A stretch of DNA of 64,000 nucleotides. Origin: Phytophthora hibernalis. Lineage: Eukaryota > Oomycota > Peronosporomycetes > Peronosporales > Peronosporaceae. Of the stretch, positions 9,670-19,635 are shown piece by piece. The translations under genes and the position numbers were made by a program. Below the pieces are notes generated by a model. The model saw nothing but the letters and a program-made list of their open reading frames with translations. It searched no databases and was not told where the DNA came from. The DNA is taken from assembly GCA_012656075.1 (NCBI GenBank), contig JAAKBF010000360.1, positions 62,001 through 126,000 on the forward strand, given 5' to 3'. The stretch's first letter is position 1. Every line of letters starts with the position of its first letter.

Positions 9670-10953
9670 GGTACCGGTATTTGTGCTGCAAAATGCATTA
9701 TTATAATACATACATGCAATACAAAGTTGGGACTTTTTATTTTGAGCTTAACAAACTCAATCGAAATACGCATGTAATATTAGTAGTAGCTCTCTACGTG
9801 CTGAGCTAACGTGATACGTCATTGATATCACGGCCACTGAGCGAGTATAAAGAGATTTCCTTCAACCGATATAACTAATTACAGTTTCGAACAAACACTT
9901 TGAAGCTAACACTAACGTTACCGGATTCTATGAGACAGTGGTAAAAAGGTCACTTGCTATAAAAGTCTTAAATATAAGAACAATGTTCAATTTGATTTTA
10001 CGATCGTAAAAAATAATTACATACATATTTCAAGCTATTTCTTTATTTGTTATTTTAGTTTTTATTGTGCTTTGCAGCTAATGGCCAGACCATAATATCA
10101 GAGGTAAAGTGAGCACAACGTCGAATTAACTCGTTCGCGAGACACCTAGGTAAAGTATAGTTTACATATCTAAGTCACTTATGCGCTAAATTCGCCATTA
10201 ACGACTTCAAGGTACTCGTTTTTGTTGGCGGATGCCCACTAAGCTTCGACTCCAGAAATTATGTAAGACAGACACCATTTAGGATACAACTAAGATAAAG
10301 TAGGATGTTCTAGAAGGCCATCGAAGGTAGCCAAGCTAGCGGTAGCTAGCCCCGAGAGATCTCTCACTTCTCTATATGGAAAGCAATTGACGAGGCCCCG
10401 GCGGGGGCCGAAACGCGTATGGCATGAGCTCAATATAAGGTCACTTTATCGCATGCAATCCTCCATTTCTACCTATGCTGTGCAATAAATCATCTTCAGT
10501 GATTTGCCAATACATATACCATGAATTTTTCTTGGGTTAAGTAATATAATTACGCCAAGTACGCTACAAGTTATCGCATACAATTGGAAATGTAGACGCT
10601 GCTTGGTGGGCTAGGGGCGACAAATGCGTGGACATGTTTGCGGTCGATATGCTAGCGGAAGAGAACGATCAGAATGCAAGGCGTGCGCCGTCAATGATAC
10701 GTTCACAGCAGGGATGTCGAAAAAGAAATATAAGGACCGTATCTTTTACGGGGGTGGGAAACGGTAATTGATTTTTGTATTCTATAAACCATACCGTAAT
10801 TTATCTGACCCTGCGTACATTTCAGTAATTTACTGCTTCAATTTCTCACAACCAACCATGCAGTTGCCGCTCCATTCTCCTAGCCTTTGACCGGTAACTG
10901 GCGCACATTCTCATTCTCAAACAAGCAACGTACCGCAACTTCGGTTCCCAGTC
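9670..10953. other. No gene recognised
   Basis: AT-rich downstream region of the effector gene. No reading frame of note and no repeat recognised, apart from a small GC-rich inverted motif (ggccccggcgggggcc) near 10396. Confidence 0.4.
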
Positions 10954-11157
10954 ATGACTGACAACCTCCTGACTCCGACTCCCCCACTGTCATCTTCACG
11001 CCGCGGCAGATTGCCAGGTTCTTCTTCAAGCCGTGCCTCGACGAGGAGGGCTTGGCTACCAACTACCACAGGTGCAAGGCATGTGGTAAACGCCGCAAGC
11101 AAATCAGTGGAACGGGGTACACCAGCCTGGTGTCGCACGTCCGCTCGACCCACAGTG
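10954..11157 (+). pseudogene. BED-type zinc finger gene fragment
   Basis: In the frame that begins about 10960 the sequence reads PRQIARFFFKPCLDEEGLA, then CKACGKRRKQISGTGYTSL and SHVRSTH. This is a BED finger: CX2C, then HX4H about 20 residues later. BED fingers start many hAT transposases and their domesticated derivatives. The likely ATG at 10954 is one frame away, so a 1-base change separates start and finger. After STHS the frame enters Gypsy LTR sequence, so the rest of the gene is missing at this site. Confidence 0.7.
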
Positions 11158-11877
11158 TGACGGCAGCCCGTCACACCACTCCCCACTAAAGATGAGAAAC
11201 CGGAACAGTTGGAAATTGGAGACTTGAAGTCGATGGAGGCGGAGAGAGACGTGATCAGACGTTTTCGCAGAGACTTCGATGGGGCTAGGCGCGGCGGGCG
11301 GCAGCGACCTCGCGCAGCTCTGCCCCTCCACTGGAGCGAGGCGTGTTTCGTACGCCGCCACGACGACAGGAACGTCCTGTTGAAGAGTCTCACGTGGCTC
11401 CAAACTATCTGGCATAGGAGCCAACGCACCAAGTAGCGGCGGTCCGGAGGGATCGTCCCGCCGCGGCGAGACCGCCGCGGCCCGTACGAAAGGACCGAGG
11501 GGCAGCTGGGGAATCTTCGTGATCGAGAATTAGGTGGACGATATGACGAACGTGACCCGGCTATCCACGATGGGAGCTGGGCCGTCGCGCGCGAATGGGG
11601 CGCGACTGCGTCGCAGAGGCTGGTGTATACCAGCGTCGTGGTCCGGACGCTTGTCGTCTGGATTATCTGGAACGGGGGCTGCAGGAGATACGACGTCGCT
11701 TGCCGCGTCGGAGCGAGCCACAAGATGAACCGGGGGTCTGGGGCACTGATGATCGTCCGCGTCACTGGGGATAGTCGCCGCGTGATATCGTCGGGGCCGG
11801 CTGACGTAGAAGGTTGGATGTAGGCGTAGGGTCGTAAGAAGTTGCAGGGTATAGGTGTCTCCCAAAACCTTCGTCAC
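11104..11877 (-). pseudogene. Gypsy integrase C-terminus and chromodomain
   Basis: 11530-11877 starts with GDTYTLQLLTTLRLHPTFYVSRPRRY, the typical end of a Gypsy integrase. Downstream in a second frame comes RRYLVRW, and in a third frame PDSLEPRETLQQDVPVVV with AYE. These are the two halves of a retroviral-type chromodomain (YLVRW followed by WEPRE-like). Two indels separate the pieces. In live chromoviruses this domain directs integration to particular chromatin. Confidence 0.8.
11158..11185 (-). repeat. Truncated Gypsy 3' LTR stub and polypurine tract
   Basis: On the minus strand GGGGAGTGG (polypurine tract, 11176-11184) is followed by TGTGACGGGCTGCCGTC, identical to the first 17 bases of the intact LTR at 17232-17421. 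Beyond that the sequences differ and the left side runs directly into the BED-finger coding sequence. Confidence 0.7.
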
Positions 11878-12245
11878 GCTAAATGGTCCAATGTATCTTG
11901 GCGCGAGCTAATTCTCGCCCAAATTCATCACCGCATCAGGAGTGATACCGACCGTGGATAACAACACACGATCACCCACATCAAACTTGTCGAGGTTCTT
12001 GCGGCCTCGACGATCTGCGTTTTCATTTTCGCGATCAACGGCAGACGCGATCGCATCACGCACGTAGCGAACAATGGATTCACGCGGTTGGAGAAAACTA
12101 GGTAACCGCAGCGACGTCTCTTGGTTGCGTCGCAGGAGCAGGATCGAAGTTCGCTTGGATCGACTCGGCCAGAACCGTCGCGTCGGACTCGCCTTGGAGC
12201 ACGATAGCGCGACGCTGCGGTCGTGAACGCGTCCTGGAAGTCCAA

Positions 12246-13240
12246 TCAGTTATGAGTCATGGCGCCGCCCTCGTAGCGGCGCGCGTGCGTACTCAGACAC
12301 TGGCGACTTCTTTGCTTATCGTGTCGACACGGTGTTCGCGCCGTGGGAACACCTTCACCGCTCTCGCGTGTTACGGTTGAGCGCTCCAACCCAATGATTA
12401 CTGGTACTCGTGTGTGTCGGCCTTTGTTCACAAAGAACGCCGTGAGTCCCGTTGAAGCGTGGACAGCGTTGTTGGTCGCAAACTCGGCCATGGGTAAGAA
12501 CGTACTCCATGACTTGAACGATGTGGCGTAACTGCGCAACAAGTCCTCGAGCACGCGAACCGCGTGCTCGGTTTGGCCGTCCGTCTCTGGATGGGCTGTA
12601 GTGTACATCTGCAGTCGCGTGACGAGAAGCTTGAACAGTTCCTGCCAAAATTCAGCTGTGAAGCGGGGGCCGCGGTCGTACACGATCGAGGTCGGGATGC
12701 CATGATGATATACACTATGTCGACCAAGATCGCCGCAGTCTGGACCGCGGTGGCGGTGGATGCCACGGGAGTAAGATACACCATCTTGCTGAATCTGTCG
12801 ACGAAGACCACAACACCCGTACGACCTTGGGAGTCTCGAGGAAATCCAAAGACAAAGTCCGTTCTCAACGAGAGCCATGCATCTTGGGGAACAGTCAGAG
12901 GTCGGAGCTGGGTCTGCTTCTACGGAGCTGGTTTGACACGTTGGCGCGCTTCGCAGGAGCACACCCATTTCCTGACCTACTTGTACATATGAGTCCAGTA
13001 GAAATCCTTCGAGAGCGCCGCGAATGGCTTCTCGCGCCCGAGGTGTCCGCCACTTGGCGAGTCGTGAAATTCGTGAATCAGGCGAGCGCGGTGGTCGTCG
13101 TCAAGCGGGACGACGCTACGTGGAGAATCTGCTCGGTCGACGCAGTAGTTCAGGAGGTTTCCGTCTAATGTGTACCTGTCGACGCGGGAACGACTACGCG
13201 GAGACAGTCGGCGTCGTTCCTTATCCGAAGGATCCCTCAA
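12246..13240 (-). pseudogene. Gypsy integrase: H2C2 finger and DDE core
   Basis: 12977-13240 ends with the integrase zinc-binding region (HEFHDSPSGGHLGREK, then DFYWTHMYK). The core begins in another frame at 12428-12868 with VVVFVDRFSKMVYLTPV (first catalytic Asp). It continues in 12246-12968 with GIPTSIVYDRGPRFTAEFW (second Asp) and AHPETDGQTEHAVRVLEDLL (catalytic Glu region). All three catalytic regions can be seen, but in two frames. Confidence 0.88.
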
Positions 13241-13258
13241 GTACTTGGTCAGCTCAGA

Positions 13259-15475
13259 TCACGCCGCGTCGGAGGCGTACGCGGCTGCGATCTCATCGTG
13301 GAGTAAACTGGTCGCTGTGACCTCGACTGCAGCAACGTCAGCGGGTGTACACTCGTCGTCATCCTCGTCGCCAACAGCATGGCGACCAGTCTGCGCGTAG
13401 TCTGGTCGACGCGAAAGTACGTCGGCGAGAATATTGGTCTTACCAGGCTTGTAGTGAAACACGAAGTTATACTCTGAGAAAAGCGAGGGCCAGTGTGCCA
13501 TGCGCTGGGACAAATGTGGGCTCTTCGTCGCTGTCCGCAGCGACGCATGATCGGTGTACAGGGCGAATGTCTGTTCGCCCCGCACATAGATCCGAAACTT
13601 GGTCAGCGCGTAACGCATGACAAGTCGCTCCTTGTCATGTACAGGATAATTCCGCTCTGCCGTCTTTAATTGGCGCGTAACGCATAGCCAGCAGCTCCTT
13701 GTCGTGTACAGGATAATTCTTCCATGCCATCGTCAATTGGCGCGACTGGTAACTCACCACACACCCGCGTCCCTCATCGTCTTGCTGCATCAGCGCGCAC
13801 CCGATCGCAAAGTCGCTGGCGTCGCACACCACATGAAACGGATTCGAGTAGTCGGTCAGAATCAGGACGGACGCGGTGGACAAGCTCTGCTTCGCCGCAT
13901 CAAGGGCAGCTTGGTGCTCGGTGCGCCACGGCCACAGGGTATCAGCCTTGGGAAGCTGTGACTATGGACGGACAGTCGAAGCGAAGTTCTTCGTGTAGTG
14001 GTGGAGGTAGGTCGCCAGTCCTAACCACTGGCGAAGCTGTTTCTGGTCCTGTGGCACCGGCCACGCGCATATGGCCTCCACCTTCACGGATCAGCACGGA
14101 CGCCATCCTTGCTGACAACGTTCCAACCACTGGGATCTCTGGAGCGCAGAAGATGCACTTCTTCAAGTTGGCGTACAACTTTTCTCTCGCATCACCTCGA
14201 ACACTTAACGGAGGTGATCCAAATGTACCTCGATGTCGGTCTTGCCGCGCTCGGCATGACTATGAAGATGTCATCGAAGTAGCTGGGCGCGAAGTCGTGG
14301 AATGGTCGGTAGTAGATTGGATACCATCCTGTTGAAGGTGGACGGGGCTTTCTTGATCCCCTGCGTCAACACAAGCCATTCCCACAGCATCCCGCTAGGC
14401 GTACTGACAGCTGTCAGCGGCACGTCGCCTTCGCGCATAAAGATTTGATAGAAGCCGTCCATCAAGTCAAGCGCACTGTACTGGGTACTTCCAGACATGA
14501 TGTCCAGCACCATGCCCTTCCTCGGGATCAGGGTCTGTGCCAGGATGGTAGCATCGTTCAGCTTGATGAAGGCGTGGACGATCCGCCATCACCGGTGGCC
14601 TTCTTCACGCAGAAGGTCGGGCTGGAGTGCGGTGACAGACTTTCGCGAACATGACCAGCCTGTCGGCGGCCCTCGAAAAAGACTTCGATGGCTTCAACTT
14701 GATCGCGTGGAAGTGGCCACTGCCGCGTCACGCAATACTTCGCACCAGGCGTGAGGTCGATCTCATGTCGAACTCCACGGTCTGGAGGCAAGGTGGCTGG
14801 GACCATGTCCAGGAAGACATCGATGAACTGGCCGATGAGGGGAGCAGCAGGGTTGCCGGACGCTTCTGATGCCGACAGCGACTGGGCAGCGTAACGCTCT
14901 GCGCGAGCGCTTTTCTGCTCTGCTCCTTTCGGGCGCGTCCGAGCGTCGGACGCGGAGTCGTCGGCCTTGACCGCGACTGCTGCGATCGATTCAGCGTCGT
15001 CCGCTACAATCATGCACACTTGCTCGATCTCGCTGCTCTTCAGGTCGCGGAGGAATTGTTTCCACGACAGATCGGGTAACGCGGTGATGACAGCAGCTTC
15101 GCACTGGAGCCGCGCGACCTCGACGTCATGTATGCGCGAAGACGTGCCCACGGTGCATGACGTCAGGGCCGAAGTGACTTCGGACTCAGTAGAAACTGGG
15201 TCTTCCGACTCTGTGCGAGGTCGTCGGGGTGTACGACGGTCGTGACGACGGACGGGGCGTTGAATGGCATCTGCAACAACAAACTGTGAGAACCCATGCT
15301 CGATCATGTCTGCTGAACTTGGGCGTCGTGACACTTCATTAACGCCAGGACGCGGGGCACCCATCTCGACCACACCCGCTGCATCAGGGAGCCCCCGCTC
15401 GACCTCCCGCGGGAACCCATGCTCAACCGCGCGTGGGAGGCCACGCTCTACCACTTCTTCTGCACTCGTGGCCAC
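13259..15475 (-). pseudogene. Gypsy reverse transcriptase and RNase H
   Basis: 15475-14558 ends with the reverse transcriptase entry region (HEIDLTPGAKYCVTRQWPLP, then FCVKK). The palm appears at 14271-14513 (YSALDLMDGFYQI, first catalytic Asp). The YLDD-type box at about 14235-14270 is damaged. The later palm/thumb is at 13942-14178 (NLKKCIFCAPEIPVVG). RNase H is at 13259-13883, with VVCDASDFAIGCALMQQ and later YTDHASLRTATKSP. Near 13613-13720 a segment of about 65 bp coding for the RNase H MRYA region is duplicated in tandem. Multiple indels make it non-functional. Confidence 0.88.
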
Positions 15476-16367
15476 TGCTCATCAGGACGCGGAAAACCAT
15501 GCTCGACCGTGTTACATTCGTCCTGAAGCACCTGCTCAGGACTGGACAAGGTGCACTCTCACAACTATCACATGAAGGTCCAGCGCTCACTTCAGGTTTG
15601 GGTGTGGTCATGGAGTGCGAAACCATGACTGCAACATGTGGCCAAATGTTAGGCATTCCGCTCAGGAGCGCCACCGCATTCACATCGATGTCGCGGGGAC
15701 GGACAATGCGTGTCAACCAGTCGATGGTTGACTGGTGGCGAGCGAGCCGCGGCTTCCCGAAGACGCAGGTGAAGGAGCCTCCAAGTTCAATGACGAGGAA
15801 ATCATCCGATGCGGCGAAGCCGTCGAACTCGTACGCGAAGTTGACCGAGCGCCGGGGCAACCGGCGCGGCTTACCGTCAGCATACTTGACAAACATACGG
15901 CCGGCTTCTTTGCGGACACGCATGCCCGTCGGCAACACCGACATACTATCGGCGCGAACGAATTTGTTCGTCGCGCCCGAGTCCAGAAGAGCACCAATCG
16001 GGCGCTGTGCGCCTTCAACGTGGAGACTGAGTATGATCAGTTTCGAGTAGCTGCCGTAGGTGGTGGAAAAGCGTTGTGCGTGAAGCACAGGAGGGCTAGG
16101 AGGAGGATCTGCCACCAGATAATCTTCACTCCTTCCACGCCCAGTAGGTCGACCCGCGCCTACTAGGTGTCGCCGGTTTTTGGTGCGGCGACGTCGTGCT
16201 CTATCGTAACGTTCGCCACTACAGGCGCCGGCGCGCGACACTCTGCTGCGCGGTGTCCCGGCTTCCAACAACGGAAGCATCACATCCGACGCGATCCGGG
16301 CGTCGACAAGGAATAGGATGACCGTTGGAAAGACGTCGGCTCCTGTACTGTTGTTGAATGGTATCAA
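15423..16367 (-). pseudogene. Gypsy aspartic protease region
   Basis: A 314-codon frame contains LIILSLHVEGAQRPIGALLD, then SGATNKFV. This gives the D-S-G-A-T active site of retropepsins. Later residues (DDFLVIELGGSF, FGKPRLARHQSTIDW) match the usual Gypsy protease tail. The N-terminal part probably carried a gag zinc knuckle that is no longer readable. Confidence 0.82.
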
Positions 16368-17190
16368 TCTCCATTAGTGTCGGCCCTGGCTCAGCAGGAG
16401 CTAGAGGACGGGAAAAGTCGAATGCGTGAGATGCTGTCACGATGTAGTCTTCACGGAGTGCTACCGTGAAGGTCTCTTCCAACGTGTTCGGCGTCTTTCG
16501 CGTCAGATAGAAACGCTGGTAGCCAGCGTTCATACCGGAAACAAAACGGGGACTTCTGTCGCCATGTCTATAGGCTTCGCCGTCACGCTTGACACGAGGT
16601 GACGGGCACGCTGGATATACTTGAACATGAGCAGCCGTCCCTGCTTCAGCGACAAGAAGGCCGACCGTTGCACGTTCTCGTCTTGAGGCGGCTCGAACGC
16701 GAGCCGCTAGTCGGACTTCATGGACGCCATAGTTGGGATTGGCAACGAGCTTGCCGAGTGCCAACTCCCCAACTTGTAGAGGAGGAAGTGAGTCCTCGCG
16801 AGCACGGTAGACAGCTGCCGAGCTTCGACGGCGATGTTCACCGCGCAGACCCACCGGTTCAAGTGAAGGAGAGCGGTGCCTTTACCACTGTAAGTTGAGA
16901 CGTCGAGCTTCACGATGTCGTTCTTGTTACTCTTGCTGTTGTGTGAGTCGACACCCGCTGACGGAGGTCAGCAAGTTCACGCATCATGAACTCTTGAGCG
17001 GCCAGAAGTTGCTGCTCTTCCTGCCGGCGGTCAGCAATGTCTTGATGACGCCGTCGCCGGACACCGCTGCAAGCCGGTACAGCGCTTCCCACTCGATCGA
17101 CGACAGGTGAGGAAAGATGTCGTGCTCGAGGGAGATGCCGGACGCTCTGGGCGTGTCGCTCATCGACGTATCGTTCATCTTGATCTTCAT
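16219..17190 (-). pseudogene. Gypsy gag, frameshifted
   Basis: The first ATG after the primer-binding site is about 17190. The first frame encodes a polar N-terminus and a short coiled coil (EEQQLLAAQEFMMRELADL). The 16707-16913 frame reads KLDVSTYSGKGTALLHLNRW, the start of a Retrotrans_gag domain. The domain continues in a third frame through 16219-16854 (RKTPNTLEETFTVALRED). At least two indels break it. Confidence 0.75.
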
Positions 17191-17212
17191 CTTGATCTTG
17201 GGCGTTGGACGG

Positions 17213-17229
17213 TTCACAAAGTGCTACCA
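17213..17229 (-). other. Gypsy primer-binding site (candidate)
   Basis: Two bases inside the LTR end, the minus strand reads TGGTAGCACTTTGTGAA. TGGTAGC is complementary to a tRNA 3' end GCUACCA, as in initiator tRNA-Met, but the match to that tRNA stops after 7 bases, so the primer tRNA is not certain. Confidence 0.5.
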
Positions 17230-17231
17230 GG

Positions 17232-17421
17232 TGTAACGGGGTAGGAACCCGTTACTAGCGTACACTGAATTAGCGTAGGAAGCAACAAATACATTTGACT
17301 CTGAGATTGATTGACGGGACGGTGTCGAGTGTCGTCACCGTCCCAGCCATTAGAACTATTCTAAACGGTGATTGGCCAACGCGCACGCGCGATGGCACCT
17401 GTGCGACGGCAGCCCGTCACA
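17232..17421 (-). repeat. Gypsy 5' LTR, 190 bp
   Basis: On the minus strand it starts TGTGACGGGCTGCC and ends CCCCGTTACA, so it has TG...CA ends with a short imperfect inverted repeat. It is placed directly before the primer-binding site. Its first 17 bases reappear as the stub at 11158. It is short for a Gypsy LTR but complete by these criteria. Confidence 0.7.
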
Positions 17422-17654
17422 ATTAGAGTGTCTGGTGAATGTGTGCGTTCGTCCTTTGCCAAGATGACTGAACCCCCGGGCTATGAGCTAAATGCGTGAC
17501 CTGCCCCTGTATCAACGACCCACAGGTTGTCAGTCACATTTAATTGCTTCAGATTATAGAGGTATCCCAGATATAATTTCCGTACCTCAGATGAGACGTC
17601 CATTGAGTTCATTGGCGTCTCTTTTTCGCTCGATTCACTCAAAGGAACCGCTTC

Positions 17655-18738
17655 CTAGAACTCGAACTCATCCGCATCCTTAATCACCTTTTCCAGCTCG
17701 CGATCGAACACCAAATCTTCAAGCGGCGTTCTTTCCACTGGCTGAGCAGCTGCTTTCGTCTTGGTAGTCGGCGCGGGTCCTTTCTTCACCGCCATCACCT
17801 GTTTCTTTTTCGCTCCAGGCGCCGTCCTGATGCTCGACCGGAACAGTGACCCAACGGTTCCGTTTGGATAACACGATCCGCAGCCATCACCGAGCAATCC
17901 TTCTTCCAATGGCCGTTCTCAAAACAGTAGAAAAATGCTTCGCTTGATGTCCAATGGCCTCGTCTTTTCTTGCCCGTGAACTTCCTCGCAATGTTGATCG
18001 CCAATCGACGCCTCTTCTCCGGCAGCATGTTGATCTCCTTCCTCGATCGATCTCCAAACACGCGACAGAGACCTGTCTCCATATTTTCAATCCTAAACTC
18101 CGCGTCTGCCATGGTCATGATGCTTCCCCAAAACTCACTTGGAAGGAACGCCAGCACCTATATGCAGATCCAGGGTTCCGTGATCATCTCCTTTCAAACC
18201 AGAGCCTTCGTCGTGCGGTTAACGTCGTTCCGCAGTTTCTTGAGTTGGCTGAACAGTAGCCCCAAGTTTCCCTAGTTGGCCGTAGTTACGCGCTCCCACT
18301 GTCGAAGTGACTCGATTATACCTCCAGGGTCACCGGAGCCAAACTTCAGCTCCAGCTCCTTCCAGATGTCGCAAGGCTGCATCCTGGACACATTATCCAC
18401 CAAACCGCACAAAAACGTTAGGCAACGCCTGGTTGAACAAATTCTTCAGTTCAGCGTGAGCCCTAGTCCAATGTTGGTGGCGCCAGCGCAGGTCATTTGC
18501 CTCCTGCTGCGTAATATTCCCTTTTCACAGTGATCACGGCCTTTTCCGGTATGGCTTCCACGAAGTCCATCATGACAACCGTAGCCCTGCGTTGGTCCTG
18601 TTCCAACAACCCACGCTGGTACGCCTCATCTAGCAACTCAATGTGGGTCAGCACTTTGTCTTTCCACACATTGAAGTCAGCGCCAGTGCACTTCTCCAGT
18701 CCCATGACTTGGCCACTCCTTGTGTGACCTTCGCCCAT
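17655..18738 (-). pseudogene. Second Copia-type gag relic
   Basis: The ATG at 18738 opens a frame with GLEKCTGADFNVWKDKVLTH, a Copia gag start (the conserved F-x-x-W). The downstream frame 17795-18157 has LPSEFWGSIMTMADAE, KFTGKKRRG and FYCFENGHWKKDC, a CCHC knuckle whose first Cys is lost. The tail 17655-17909 is Lys- and acid-rich. No protease, integrase or reverse transcriptase follows, so only a gag fragment remains. Confidence 0.7.
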
Positions 18739-19635
18739 GGTTACGTCTCAGTACGTATCTGAAATGTTAGACTCTTTGTAAAAGCGGTCAGTTTTGCAAG
18801 CGAGGAGGACTGTCAAGGCGAGCATTGTGCCACGCGTTCTCCTCTCCACTTAACATCCCTCGGCAAATTGTGTCTTACTTAAGTAAGTATCCTTATGAAG
18901 TAAGATGTATATTATACAATAGAAAAGCACAATGTATTATATACATGTATGTGTGCATAAAATTCAGACAATCATATTTTGATATGATTATTAAAATATA
19001 GCCTCTTAACAAGAAGGTGAAGAAGTCACAAAGCTTACATCGTCCAGTTCTCTGAAATTTATTTCAGAGCTAAGGAGGTTGTTGTACCAAAGCAAAGCTT
19101 ACATCGTAGCTGCTGTTTAGAATTGTAGGAAACACAAACATACTAACCTGTTGGCAAACACCACTAACTGTCAGTAAGTGTGCTGCGTGCACTGCTGTAT
19201 TTCGTAGATAGTACCGACGCATGATGATGAGGTTGATAGAAGCCTACCTGTATTGTTTCGACAGCAGAGCAGACAGGGGTCAGCCGACAGGCTTCATGGA
19301 TGGTGTCGAAGCACACGACGAGCGTACTTTTACAGATATTCTACACGGAAAATAATTAATTTATGTTGTTCTTGCACTTTTGAGCTGTTGTCACGGTACA
19401 ACCCTGCTCACCTGTTGGCGGCCCTGTTCAAGTGTTGCTCCTCAACAGATAAAAATATTCCATACCTGACAGTTCGAAAATCTGTCTCAACGACGAGCGA
19501 CCTTCGCGTAGGAGATTATTGTCGACATCAACACGAACATCTTTCTCTTTGCATTCTTGTTTAGCCTTTCAGTACGATCGGACAAGACTTGAAGGAAAGC
19601 AGATCTATATTCGGTGAAGAATCGATTGCTTCCGA
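18739..19635. other. Spacer left of the Mutator-like gene
   Basis: AT-rich with no coding potential seen. The 14-mer aaagcttacatcgt occurs twice (about 19029 and 19094). It may include the left end of the Mutator-like element, but no terminal inverted repeat could be paired with the right side. Confidence 0.4.

Larger units (their letters stand above)
11158..17421 (-). mobile_element. Ty3/Gypsy chromodomain LTR retrotransposon (chromovirus), decayed
   Basis: On the minus strand the order is LTR (17232-17421), primer-binding site, gag, protease, reverse transcriptase, RNase H, integrase with H2C2 finger, chromodomain, polypurine tract and an LTR stub. Reverse transcriptase before integrase is the Gypsy order, and the chromodomain places it among chromoviruses. 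Almost every domain is in a different frame from its neighbour. The 3' LTR survives only as about 18 bp, so the element is truncated and inactive. Confidence 0.9.

Noticed and set aside
10917..11765. 282-codon minus-strand frame
   Set aside because: Spans the BED fragment antisense and the Gypsy chromodomain region. Only the RRYLVRW piece is meaningful and it is covered in the Gypsy entry.
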